NCBI GenBank assembly: GCA_002500765.1
Contig: DLSX01000193.1
Location: forward strand, 21,933 to 33,312
DNA from: Neorhizobium sp. UBA7851
GTDB lineage: Bacteria; Pseudomonadota; Alphaproteobacteria; Rhizobiales; Rhizobiaceae
DNA length: 11,380 nucleotides
Direction of reading: 5' to 3'
The notes below the pieces were generated by a model, which ran no database searches, was not told the DNA's origin, and saw only the letters and a program-made list of their open reading frames with translations. This document shows, in pieces, positions 1-6,932 of the stretch (position 1 is its first letter; each line of letters opens with the position of its first letter). The translations under genes and the position numbers were made by a program.

Positions 1-18
1 CAGCTGAGCTACGGGTGC
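1..18 (-). tRNA. tRNA (5' end only), probably tRNA-Arg
   Basis: Read on the minus strand, these bases give GCACCCGTAGCTCAGCTG. That fits a 7-base acceptor strand (GCACCCG), T8-A9, the D-stem strand GCTC and the start of the D-loop (AGCTG). The sequence closely resembles the 5' half of bacterial tRNA-Arg genes, which start GCAYCCGTAGCTCAGCTGG. The anticodon and 3' half lie outside the window, so the amino acid identity is inferred from resemblance only. The tRNA call itself is well supported; the arginine assignment is moderate. Confidence 0.8.
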
Positions 19-54
19 GTCTGTCAGCGATGTTTTTCGCTGGCGTGGCGATCC

Positions 55-82
55 TCTAAAGGGTGCCGGAAAGGATTGCAAG
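55..82 (-). promoter_or_regulatory. Candidate promoter of the tRNA gene
   Basis: On the minus strand, CTTGCA (77-82) is followed after 16 bases by TTTAGA (55-60), about 37 bases upstream of the tRNA 5' end. This resembles rhizobial sigma-70 promoters (CTTGAC-N17-CTATAT) but matches the -10 box only partly. A small inverted repeat, CAGCGA/TCGCTG (25-30 and 37-42), lies between it and the tRNA. The call rests on pattern alone. Confidence 0.35.
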
Positions 83-153
83 CGATTTTCCCCGGCCTGA
101 TGTCATTTTATCTTCAAAAACATATCAAGCCATTGTTTTAAAACAGATATTAC

Positions 154-1650
154 TCACGCCCTTGCGCGATAGTCCTCCAGAGAGACGGGACGGTCGGGAA
201 TTTCGATGCGGAATTGCGTGCCCGGACCGGGCTTTTCAACAAGGGCAATCGTGCCGCCATGGGCGAGCACAAGCTCGCGGGCGATAACGAGACCCAATCC
301 GGTGCCGCCGGATCGGGCGGAGCCCCTGAAGGCCGAGAAGAGGTTCTCTCGCGCCTTGCGCGGCATGCCCGGTCCGGTGTCGTCGACGGTGATGCTGACG
401 ACGCTGCCGAGGCGGTGCGCGGAGAGCGTAACCCGCCGCACAGCTTTCGGATCATTGGCATCATGGGTGAGCAGCGCCTGCACGGCGTTGCGGCAGAGAT
501 TGTGAACCACGCGGAAGATCTGCTCGCCGTCGCAATCGACTTCCACGCCTTCCGATATCTGCTCGACGAAATCGATGCCGGTTTCCGGATCGATTGCCAG
601 CATGTCGCGCACTTCCTGGCAAAGCTCGGTCAGATCGACCCGTCGGCGCCGCGGTGCGGCCTCCGATGCCTGACCATAGGCCAGAACCTCGTTGGTATAA
701 CCAACAGCCCGGTCGATCGTGCGCAGCAGTTTCGGCGCGAAGCTTCTCACCATCGGGTCCTCGACATCCGTCAGACGGTCGGACATCAGCTGGGCCGAGG
801 CGAGGATATTGCGCATGTCGTGATTGATCTTCGAGACCGCGAGGCCGAGATCCGCGAGATTCTTCTGCTGTTTCAATGTCCGCTGAAGTTCCACCTGCAT
901 GGCCGCAAGGTGCCGCCCCGCGACGGCCAGTTCGCCGCGAGAACGATCGGCCGAGAAAACGCGGGAGGGATCATCCGGCTGTTCGGAAAACAGCTGCATG
1001 CTGTGCGTCAACCGCCGGATCGGAGATATCATCATGCGATTGATCGCGAGGAAGATGAGAATTGCCGTGATCAGGGAAATCAGCAACGAGATCAGGAACA
1101 TCCGCTTGGAATATATCAGCATGTCCTTGCGCAGCGCGTTGTCGGTCATGACCAGCTCTATGATCATGTCGCTTTCGCCGATCGGCCCGAAAACGCGCAT
1201 AACCCGGTCGCCACCGAAAACAAGCGTATCGAGCGCGTCGCGCATGGTGCCGAGGAGAGAATTCTGGGCAAGATCGTATTGCGCATCGATTTCCGGCGGA
1301 ACTTCGATGGCAGCCAGAAGCCGGGACGTGCCGTCCTTGCGCAGCGCAATAACCTTCGTGCCAGTCGCCAGCAGCGTATCGTCCTGCACCGCGCGCGGCA
1401 GCTCGGCGGGCTGGAGACCGTCGATGACGATGCCGGCTGCAGCGGCCGTATCCAGGCGATCCCGCAACCAGTTCATCCGCATGCCCGAAATGGACGGCAT
1501 GAAGATGAGGATCTCGGCGAGCATGACGAATATGACCGTCAGCCAGAGCAACCGTCCGGAGAGGCCGCGCAGGATCGTCGGCATCGGCTCCGGTCCGGCG
1601 CCATCCGGCCATGTTCCCTGACGTTCCGAGGTGCGAACCTCGCTATCCAT
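154..1650 (-). CDS. Membrane-bound sensor histidine kinase (HAMP, HisKA-like, HATPase)
   Basis: This is a two-component sensor kinase of 498 residues in the inner membrane. A first membrane segment (about 31-53), an extracytoplasmic sensor region of about 130 residues and a second segment (about 183-203) lead into a HAMP linker. The kinase core follows, with an H-box containing NHDMRN (phospho-acceptor His277), an N-box NLCRNAVQAL (384-393), G1 DDTGPGM (423-429) and G2 GGTGLGL (448-454). I chose the ATG at 1650 because GGAG lies 6 bases upstream of it. An in-frame ATG at 1692 adds 14 residues but has no ribosome binding site. No response regulator gene is adjacent, so the partner and the stimulus are unknown. 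The gene lies downstream of the chemoreceptor gene but a terminator separates them. The extracytoplasmic region shows no sensor fold I recognise. Confidence 0.9.
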   Translation of the reverse strand: MDSEVRTSERQGTWPDGAGPEPMPTILRGLSGRLLWLTVIFVMLAEILIFMPSISGMRMNWLRDRLDTAAAAGIVIDGLQPAELPRAVQDDTLLATGTKVIALRKDGTSRLLAAIEVPPEIDAQYDLAQNSLLGTMRDALDTLVFGGDRVMRVFGPIGESDMIIELVMTDNALRKDMLIYSKRMFLISLLISLITAILIFLAINRMMISPIRRLTHSMQLFSEQPDDPSRVFSADRSRGELAVAGRHLAAMQVELQRTLKQQKNLADLGLAVSKINHDMRNILASAQLMSDRLTDVEDPMVRSFAPKLLRTIDRAVGYTNEVLAYGQASEAAPRRRRVDLTELCQEVRDMLAIDPETGIDFVEQISEGVEVDCDGEQIFRVVHNLCRNAVQALLTHDANDPKAVRRVTLSAHRLGSVVSITVDDTGPGMPRKARENLFSAFRGSARSGGTGLGLVIARELVLAHGGTIALVEKPGPGTQFRIEIPDRPVSLEDYRARA

Positions 1651-1742
1651 ACGGATCTCCAAACTCGGACACGCGTTCAATTCCGCGTGCATGCAGCTAT
1701 TTTACCGCGTCACCAAGATTTGAACACCCCGGGCAAAGGCAA

Positions 1743-1771
1743 AAGGCGGAGACAAAAGCCGCCTCCGCCTT
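1743..1771 (-). terminator. Intrinsic terminator after the chemoreceptor gene
   Basis: A perfect 9-bp stem, AAGGCGGAG (1743-1751) with CTCCGCCTT (1763-1771), encloses an 11-base loop. On the minus strand it ends in CCTTTT. It lies 27 bases past the chemoreceptor stop codon, which fits rho-independent termination. The T run is short, so some read-through into the kinase gene is possible. Confidence 0.7.
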
Positions 1772-1798
1772 AAATTTCGGTAATGTTAGGGACCGATT

Positions 1799-3811
1799 TC
1801 AGAATTCTTCCCAGTCCGCGGCATTCGCCGCCGCCGCGACCGAACCGCCTCCTGCGAAAGCACGACCGAGCGCGGCGGTCAGTTTTCGGGCTGGCGAAGG
1901 CCGGGGGCGATGAGCTGTTTCGGCTGCCGCAAGACGCTGCGCATGACCAGTCTCCTCGGCAATTCTGAAATGCGCGACGAGATGATAGAGAGCATCTGCT
2001 TCCATCGAAAGCTTGCTGGTGGCAGCTGAACTTTCTTCCACCATGGCCGCATTCTGCTGGGTGACATGGTCCATCTGGTTGACCGCGGTATTGACCTCGG
2101 CCAATCCCGTTGCCTGCTCTCGGGAAGCCACAGCGATCGAATGGATGTGATCGTTGATGCGGCTGACGCGCGCCTCTATTTCCGACAGGGCCTCGCCGGT
2201 CTTCTGCACCAGTTGAACACCGCCCGCGACCTCTTCACCCGATTTGCCGATCAGGCCCTTGATGTCCTTGGCGGCGCTTGCGGAACGCTGGGCGAGCTCG
2301 CGGACTTCCTGGGCAACGACGGCAAAGCCCTTGCCGGCTTCACCGGCGCGGGCGGCCTCGACGCCCGCATTGAGGGCAAGCAGGTTGGTCTGGAAGGCGA
2401 TCTCGTCGATCACATTGGTGATCTGCGCGATCTCCCGCGATGCCTGCTCGATGCGTCCCATCGCCTCGATTGCGTTGCGAACAACGGCGCCGGACTGGAC
2501 CGCGCTCTCCTTGGCCTCACCGACCATGACGGTCGCTTCGTTGGCCCGTTCGGTGGACGTCTTCACCACGGAGGTGATTTCATCGAGTGCCGCAGAGGTT
2601 TCTTCCAGGGCTGCAGCCTGTTGCTCGGTTCGCTTCGACAGATCGTTGGCGGCGCTGCTCAATTCGGAGGCTCCGCCATTCATGGCGCCGGTTGCATTGC
2701 GCACCTTGCCCATGGTGGACTGGAGCGTCTGCATCGTGCCGTTGACGTTTTTCTGCAACTCGGCAAAGGTGCCCTTGAAATCGCCACGCATGCTGTCGGT
2801 CAGATCGCCGTCGGACAGGCTCTTCACGACGCGGCGCGTCTCGGAGACACCAGCGTCAACGCTTTTGACCAACTGGTCGATGTTGCGCGCAACGCGATCG
2901 AGGCTTTCGACACCCCACTGCTTGTCGATGCGCCGAGTGAAGTCACCCTCGGCAGCCGCCTGAACGACAGCGGACATGCGCGCCTGCAGATCGTCGCTCT
3001 TTGCCTTCAGACCCGCTTCCGCATTGGTCATGCGGGCAACTTCCAGACCATTGGTCTTGAAGACTTCGACCGCCGCCGCCATGTCGCCGATCTCGTCCTT
3101 GCGGCCGGAGAACGGTACCTGGGCGTCATAATCGCCATGCGCCAGACGGCCCATGGACGAGGTCAGTGTCAGGATCGGTCCGCTGATCTGGCGGCGTCCG
3201 AGATAGAGACCGAAGGCCAGACCGCCACCCACACCGAGAATTGCGACGATGAGAACGGAATAGAAAATGAGGTTGCCGAAAGAACTCATCTCCACGCTCA
3301 AGACGTCAAGATCGGCAAGATCCGAGGCAACCACCTTGTCGATCTCAGCCTGATAGGCCTTGCGGTTCGCCCGGTTGGCGTCGTTGTTGCCCTGAACATT
3401 GGCAGCCTGCGGGCCCTCGGTTGCACCGAGACGCACGGTTTCCGTGCGGAAAGCCTTGAACTCGCGGAAACCCGCGGTGAGTTTTTCGAATTGTGTCTTC
3501 TGCGCAGCGGGGACGACAGCTGTCCAATCGGCGACCAGCTTTTCCATATCACCGAGGCTTTTGGTCACGCCTTCGCCGAAAGGTTTGGCGGATTCGATAT
3601 CCTTTGCCGCGTACATTCCGCGAGCATCCATGACGACCGCGGTCACCAGACGGTTCAGCCGCTCGCCCTTGTATACCCGATCAGCGATATTGGCGTAGGC
3701 GTTCTGCTTGTCATGGTATTCGGTAACCGCGAAAACCGACAATCCGGCAATTGCACACGCGACAAGGCTCATCAACCCTACGAGAAGGTTGATCTTTACT
3801 CCAATTTTCAC
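1799..3811 (-). CDS. Methyl-accepting chemotaxis protein with C-terminal DWEEF tether
   Basis: This is a transmembrane chemoreceptor of 670 residues that signals to CheA through CheW. Membrane segments lie at about 7-29 and 181-203, with a mostly helical periplasmic ligand region of about 150 residues between them. A HAMP domain (about 204-256) follows, then a further HAMP-like stretch (about 278-370) and a long coiled-coil signalling domain. The conserved hairpin tip is at about 470-507 and contains EIAFQTNLLALNAGVEAARA. An Ala/Pro-rich linker ends in DWEEF (666-670), the xWxxF type of pentapeptide that tethers the CheR and CheB adaptation enzymes. I chose the GTG at 3811 because GGAGGGG lies just upstream. 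A longer reading from a GTG at 3832 would place that ribosome site inside the gene. The ligand cannot be told from the sequence. Confidence 0.93.
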   Translation of the reverse strand: MKIGVKINLLVGLMSLVACAIAGLSVFAVTEYHDKQNAYANIADRVYKGERLNRLVTAVVMDARGMYAAKDIESAKPFGEGVTKSLGDMEKLVADWTAVVPAAQKTQFEKLTAGFREFKAFRTETVRLGATEGPQAANVQGNNDANRANRKAYQAEIDKVVASDLADLDVLSVEMSSFGNLIFYSVLIVAILGVGGGLAFGLYLGRRQISGPILTLTSSMGRLAHGDYDAQVPFSGRKDEIGDMAAAVEVFKTNGLEVARMTNAEAGLKAKSDDLQARMSAVVQAAAEGDFTRRIDKQWGVESLDRVARNIDQLVKSVDAGVSETRRVVKSLSDGDLTDSMRGDFKGTFAELQKNVNGTMQTLQSTMGKVRNATGAMNGGASELSSAANDLSKRTEQQAAALEETSAALDEITSVVKTSTERANEATVMVGEAKESAVQSGAVVRNAIEAMGRIEQASREIAQITNVIDEIAFQTNLLALNAGVEAARAGEAGKGFAVVAQEVRELAQRSASAAKDIKGLIGKSGEEVAGGVQLVQKTGEALSEIEARVSRINDHIHSIAVASREQATGLAEVNTAVNQMDHVTQQNAAMVEESSAATSKLSMEADALYHLVAHFRIAEETGHAQRLAAAETAHRPRPSPARKLTAALGRAFAGGGSVAAAANAADWEEF

Positions 3812-4139
3812 GGTAATCCCCTCCAAAGACACCAGAACAGCATCAATAATCAGTCGCTGTTCTCGATGATTACGAGAATTATCCTAAAATCGTTAATAAT
3901 GGCTGATCGGACACAGCCACCTAGACCAGTCTTGATGCGCAAAAATCGCCCTTTTACACGACATAATCGATGATATATTTTCTCAGAACTTGAGCCATTG
4001 CCCAAAAAGCGGAAAAACTTCGCCGCAATCACAGCTTGTGCGATTGATAATGGATACAGCAAACATTAAGAATTGAATTCGAGCTCGCTTAAATACGAAG
4101 CACGTGGAGGCAGCCTTGCCGGTCGCAAGGCTCTGTGGA
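3812..4139. other. Divergent intergenic region between the chemoreceptor and rpmH
   Basis: The stretch is AT-rich compared with the flanking genes and has no convincing coding frame. It holds the chemoreceptor ribosome site and an inverted repeat, TTCTCG-N7-CGAGAA (3860-3878), on the chemoreceptor side. Near the rpmH promoter is a perfect 8-bp inverted repeat, AGCCTTGC-N5-GCAAGGCT (4112-4132). On the minus strand a GATAAT-like -10 lies next to the first repeat, but I found no matching -35 box, so no chemoreceptor promoter is called. Confidence 0.5.
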
Positions 4140-4168
4140 TTGACTTTCGGGCTCAACCTGAACTATAT
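4140..4168 (+). promoter_or_regulatory. Sigma-70 type promoter of rpmH-rnpA-yidC
   Basis: TTGACT (4140-4145) and CTATAT (4163-4168) are separated by exactly 17 bases. This is very close to the published rhizobial housekeeping consensus, CTTGAC-N17-CTATAT. Transcription would start near 4175, giving a leader of about 115 bases before rpmH. A perfect 8-bp inverted repeat (4112-4132) ends 7 bases upstream of the -35 box. Confidence 0.75.
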
Positions 4169-4235
4169 GCCCGCGCGCTCAGGCAGTGGCTCGCAATCTG
4201 CACACCTACATGCCGGCGTATTTTCCGAAACGCTT

Positions 4236-4282
4236 TTGCTTCTCATGAAGCAATATCCAAGAAGGGCCGCACACCGCGGTGT
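4236..4282 (+). promoter_or_regulatory. Structured 5' leader of rpmH
   Basis: Two palindromic segments lie in the predicted leader RNA. One is a perfect 7-bp hairpin, TTGCTTC-TCAT-GAAGCAA (4236-4253). The other is the perfect 12-base palindrome ACACCGCGGTGT (4271-4282), which ends 7 bases before the ATG. The second overlaps an alternative small stem, CCGC-N5-GCGG (4267-4279). They could control access of ribosomes to rpmH, or the palindrome could be a protein site on DNA. I do not recognise a described leader family. Confidence 0.4.
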
Positions 4283-4289
4283 AAAATAA

Positions 4290-4424
4290 ATGAAGCGTAC
4301 CTACCAACCGTCCAAGCTTGTTCGCAAGCGTCGTCATGGTTTTCGTGCCCGCATGGCTACCAAGGGTGGCCGCGCAGTTCTGTCGGCTCGTCGCGCACGC
4401 GGCCGCGCCAAGCTGTCGGCCTAA
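4290..4424 (+). CDS. rpmH: 50S ribosomal protein L34
   Basis: This small, very basic protein of 44 residues belongs to the large ribosomal subunit, where L34 binds 23S rRNA. It begins MKRTYQPSKLVRKRRHGF and continues with the family pattern RxRMATKxGRxVLxxRRxxGRxxLSA. The length and both ends match the usual bacterial L34. The gene starts the rpmH-rnpA-yidC cluster, with 24 bases between its stop and rnpA. No Shine-Dalgarno sequence sits at normal spacing: GAAGGG (4261-4266) is 23 bases upstream, and a 12-base palindrome (4271-4282) lies between it and the ATG. Identification is secure. Confidence 0.97.
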   Translation: MKRTYQPSKLVRKRRHGFRARMATKGGRAVLSARRARGRAKLSA

Positions 4425-4433
4425 GCGCCGACT

Positions 4434-4448
4434 TGCCCGGACCGGGCA
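4434..4448 (+). promoter_or_regulatory. Hairpin abutting the rnpA start codon
   Basis: The bases TGCCCGG-A-CCGGGCA form an inverted repeat that ends on the base before the rnpA ATG (4449). As RNA it would fold with 5 or 6 base pairs and a loop of 3 to 5 bases. No other ribosome binding site precedes rnpA, so the hairpin covers the whole initiation region. It could hold rnpA output below that of rpmH. This role is inferred. Confidence 0.45.
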
Positions 4449-4841
4449 ATGACAGAGTGTAAAGACAAGAAAAAGACTGTCGGGCGGCTGAAAAGCCGGC
4501 CGCAGTTTCTTGCTGTTCGGAACGGCGAGGCGCGCCGCGGGAGAACATTTCTCCTGGAAGTTCTCGATCGCAAGCAGCCTGATGAGCCGCCACGTGTCGG
4601 CTTCACCGTCACCAAGAAGCACGGAAACGCCGTCGAGCGGAACCGGATGCGCCGACGGCTGAAGGAAGCGGTGCGCAAATCCGCCGGGTTTGCAATGGAA
4701 AACGGACACGACTATGTGATCGTCGCGCGCAGGGAGGTGCTCGGCATTTCCTTCTCAAATTTGACCGAACAACTTGCAGCACGCATTGAAGGCAGGCAAA
4801 AGCCCAAGTCTGTCTCAGGAACATCCTCCAGGAAAGCATGA
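4449..4841 (+). CDS. rnpA: Ribonuclease P protein component
   Basis: This is the protein subunit of RNase P. It helps the catalytic RNA remove 5' leaders from precursor tRNAs. The 130-residue protein is basic and carries the conserved family core at about 51-76: GFTVTKK, then the RNR signature within ERNRMRRRLKEAV. This core binds the RNase P RNA. Length is normal for the alphaproteobacterial family. The ATG at 4449 is directly preceded by a hairpin and has no clear Shine-Dalgarno sequence, so translation may depend on ribosomes leaving rpmH. The stop codon overlaps the yidC start by ATGA. The small yidD gene that follows rnpA in many bacteria is absent here. Confidence 0.95.
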   Translation: MTECKDKKKTVGRLKSRPQFLAVRNGEARRGRTFLLEVLDRKQPDEPPRVGFTVTKKHGNAVERNRMRRRLKEAVRKSAGFAMENGHDYVIVARREVLGISFSNLTEQLAARIEGRQKPKSVSGTSSRKA

Positions 4842-6640
4842 TGGAAAAAAACCGAAATTACTTCATCGCGATCGGCCTATCGGTCGTCATCGTCCTTGCC
4901 TGGCAGTTCCTCTACATGAACCCGCGCATGGAAGCGCAGCAGCGTGCCGCTGAAGCCCAGCAGGCATTGCAGCAGCAGCAAGCCGCGCAGAACCCGGCGG
5001 CTTCGGAAGGCCCCGGCGCAGTCACTCTCGGCAGCCTGCCGGGTGGAGAACAGGCGCAGGCAACTGCTACTCGCGAACAGGCGCTTGCCAAGTCCGAGCG
5101 CGTCGTCATCGACACGCCTGCGGTTTCCGGCTCGATCAACCTGAGCGGCGCACGCTTCGACGACCTGAAGCTGCGCGAGTATCACGAGACCGTCGACGAC
5201 TCGAGCCCGCTTATCACGCTCTTCTCTCCGACAGACACCAAGGACGGCTATTTCGGTGAAGTCGGCTATATCGGCAGCGACAACAGTGGCTCCGTCCCCG
5301 GCCCGGGCACGACCTGGACGCTTGCAAGCGGCGACAAGCTGACAACGACGACGCCGGTCACACTGACCTACACCAATGAAAAGGGCGTCGTATTCAACCG
5401 CACGATCTCGATCGACGATCATTACATGATCTCGATGACGGACAAGGTCGAGAACCCCGGCGCGGAAGCAATCACGCTTTCCTCCTACGGCCGCATCACC
5501 CGCAACAACAAGCCGGTGACACCTTCGGTCTGGGTTATCCATGAGGGCTTCCTCGGCGTACCGGGCAAGGACGGCAGCCTCAGCGAGCACACCTATTCCA
5601 ATATCGAGGAAGAAGCCGTCACCAACGCCAAGGCGACCGGTGGCTGGCTCGGCATCACCGACAAATACTGGGCTGCAGCACTCGTGCCGCCGCAGGAAAT
5701 GCCTTACGAAGGTCGTTTCACGCATTTCACCGACGGTCAGCCGCGTTATCAGGCCGACTACAAGGGTGACGCACTGACCATCCAGCCCGGCCAATCGACC
5801 GAACTCAAGAACATGCTCTTCGCAGGCGCCAAGCGCGTTCCGCTCGTCGACCGCTACGCAGAAGAATATGCCATCCCGCATTTCGACCTTCTGATCGACT
5901 GGGGCTGGTTCTACTTCATCACCAAGCCGATGTTCCAGCTGATGGACTTCTTCTTCCGTCACGTCGGCAATTTCGGTGTCGCGATCCTTCTGACGACCAT
6001 CGTCGTGAAGCTGATCTTCTTCCCGCTCGCCAGCAAGCAGTATGCTTCTATGGCGAACATGAAGCGCATGCAGCCGAAAATGGAAGAGCTGAAGGCCAAG
6101 CACGGCGACGACCGTATGGCGCTGCAGCAGGCGATGATGGCGCTCTACAAGGAAGAGAAGATCAACCCGATCGCCGGCTGCTGGCCGGTGCTGTTACAGA
6201 TCCCGGTCTTCTTCGCGCTCTACAAGGTCATCTATGTCACGATCGAGATGCGTCACGCACCGTTCTTCGGCTGGATCCAGGACCTTTCCGCGCCGGACCC
6301 GACCTCGCTGTTCAACCTGTTCGGCCTGCTCCCCTACGACGTGCCGAGCTTCCTGATGATCGGCGTCTGGCCGCTCATCATGGGCGTCACGATGTTCCTG
6401 CAGATGCGCATGAACCCGACCCCGCCGGATCCGACGCAGCAGATGATCTTCAACTGGATGCCGCTGGTCTTCACCTTCATGCTGGCGTCCTTCCCGGCCG
6501 GTCTCGTGATCTACTGGGCTTGGAACAACACGCTGTCGGTGACGCAGCAGGCGGTGATCATGAAGCGCCACGGCGCCAAGATCGAGCTCTTCGACAATCT
6601 AAAGGGCTTCTTCAAACGAAAGCCGGCGACAACGAAATAA
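4838..6640 (+). CDS. yidC: Membrane protein insertase YidC
   Basis: YidC inserts and folds inner-membrane proteins, alone or with the Sec translocon. The 600-residue protein has the Gram-negative layout. A first membrane segment (about 8-26) is followed by a Gln/Ala-rich linker (34-56), a large periplasmic beta domain (about 88-340) and a conserved C-terminal core with five membrane segments (about 355-575). The core includes KQYASMANMKRMQPKMEEL, the cytoplasmic hairpin, and GCWPVLLQIPVFFALY. Lys391 sits where E. coli has the groove Arg366. The C-terminal tail is short and basic. The ATG at 4838 overlaps the rnpA stop, and AGGA lies a few bases upstream. A second ATG follows at once (4841). 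A terminator follows the gene. Confidence 0.97.
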   Translation: MMEKNRNYFIAIGLSVVIVLAWQFLYMNPRMEAQQRAAEAQQALQQQQAAQNPAASEGPGAVTLGSLPGGEQAQATATREQALAKSERVVIDTPAVSGSINLSGARFDDLKLREYHETVDDSSPLITLFSPTDTKDGYFGEVGYIGSDNSGSVPGPGTTWTLASGDKLTTTTPVTLTYTNEKGVVFNRTISIDDHYMISMTDKVENPGAEAITLSSYGRITRNNKPVTPSVWVIHEGFLGVPGKDGSLSEHTYSNIEEEAVTNAKATGGWLGITDKYWAAALVPPQEMPYEGRFTHFTDGQPRYQADYKGDALTIQPGQSTELKNMLFAGAKRVPLVDRYAEEYAIPHFDLLIDWGWFYFITKPMFQLMDFFFRHVGNFGVAILLTTIVVKLIFFPLASKQYASMANMKRMQPKMEELKAKHGDDRMALQQAMMALYKEEKINPIAGCWPVLLQIPVFFALYKVIYVTIEMRHAPFFGWIQDLSAPDPTSLFNLFGLLPYDVPSFLMIGVWPLIMGVTMFLQMRMNPTPPDPTQQMIFNWMPLVFTFMLASFPAGLVIYWAWNNTLSVTQQAVIMKRHGAKIELFDNLKGFFKRKPATTK

Positions 6641-6646
6641 TTGAGG

Positions 6647-6677
6647 AAACCCCCGGCTTTGACCGGGGTTTTCTTTT
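6647..6677 (+). terminator. Intrinsic terminator after yidC
   Basis: A GC-rich stem pairs AACCCCCGG with CCGGGGTT, with one bulged C and a 6-base loop. It is followed by TTTTCTTTT and begins 7 bases past the yidC stop. This is a typical rho-independent terminator closing the rpmH-rnpA-yidC unit. Confidence 0.85.
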
Positions 6678-6703
6678 GATGACGGAATAATCAGGGCCGA
6701 GGT

Positions 6704-6845
6704 TGCCCCTCATCCAGCCTGCCGGCACCTTCTCCCCGTATTCACGGGGAGAAGTAAGAAAATGCACCCTCTCCGTCCCTCTCCAACGTCTCGTCAAGCA
6801 CGCCCCCTCTCCCAGCAAGCGGGGAGAGGGCTAGGGTGAGGGGCA
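6704..6845. repeat. RIME-like intergenic palindromic element
   Basis: The element is bounded by a near-perfect inverted repeat, TGCCCCTCATCC (6704-6715) against GGGTGAGGGGCA (6834-6845). Inside are two further hairpins. The first is a perfect 11-bp stem with a 4-base loop (6729-6754, CTTCTCCCCGT/ACGGGGAGAAG). The second is a 9-bp stem with an 8-base loop (6805-6830, CCCTCTCCC/GGGAGAGGG). The segment GCCTGCCGGCACCTTCTCCCC is typical of repeats scattered between genes in rhizobia, described as Rhizobium-specific intergenic mosaic elements. Family membership is from memory, not from a search. There is no gene in 6641-6932. Confidence 0.7.
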
Positions 6846-6932
6846 TATTCGCCCTCCAGCCAAACCCTTGACATCGACGTCCAAAACCCGGATGCGGTTT
6901 ATTTCCCAGCGAGCACAAAGATAGAAAAGCGG

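Noticed and set aside
214..1773. Long plus-strand open frame of 519 codons opposite the histidine kinase
   Set aside because: The minus-strand frame carries complete kinase motifs. The opposite frame has His/Arg/Asp-rich composition without recognisable domains, as expected for a shadow in GC-rich DNA.
2066..3973. Plus-strand open frame of 635 codons opposite the chemoreceptor
   Set aside because: It is the antisense shadow of a clear chemoreceptor. It has no domain pattern and its composition mirrors the coding strand.
4075..4087. GAATTCGAGCTCG, identical to the start of a pUC-type cloning linker
   Set aside because: The match ends after 13 bases and the flanks are normal chromosomal sequence on both sides, so chance is the simplest explanation.
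4134..4142. Possible DnaA box (TGTGGATTG)
   Set aside because: Only one imperfect copy is present, with no cluster of boxes and no dnaA gene, so there is no support for a replication origin.
4877..6103. Minus-strand open frame of 408 codons inside yidC
   Set aside because: Antisense shadow of a well-supported gene with strong conservation on the other strand.
6868..6873. TTGACA upstream of engB as a -35 box
   Set aside because: No acceptable -10 sequence occurs 16 to 18 bases downstream, so I do not call it a promoter.
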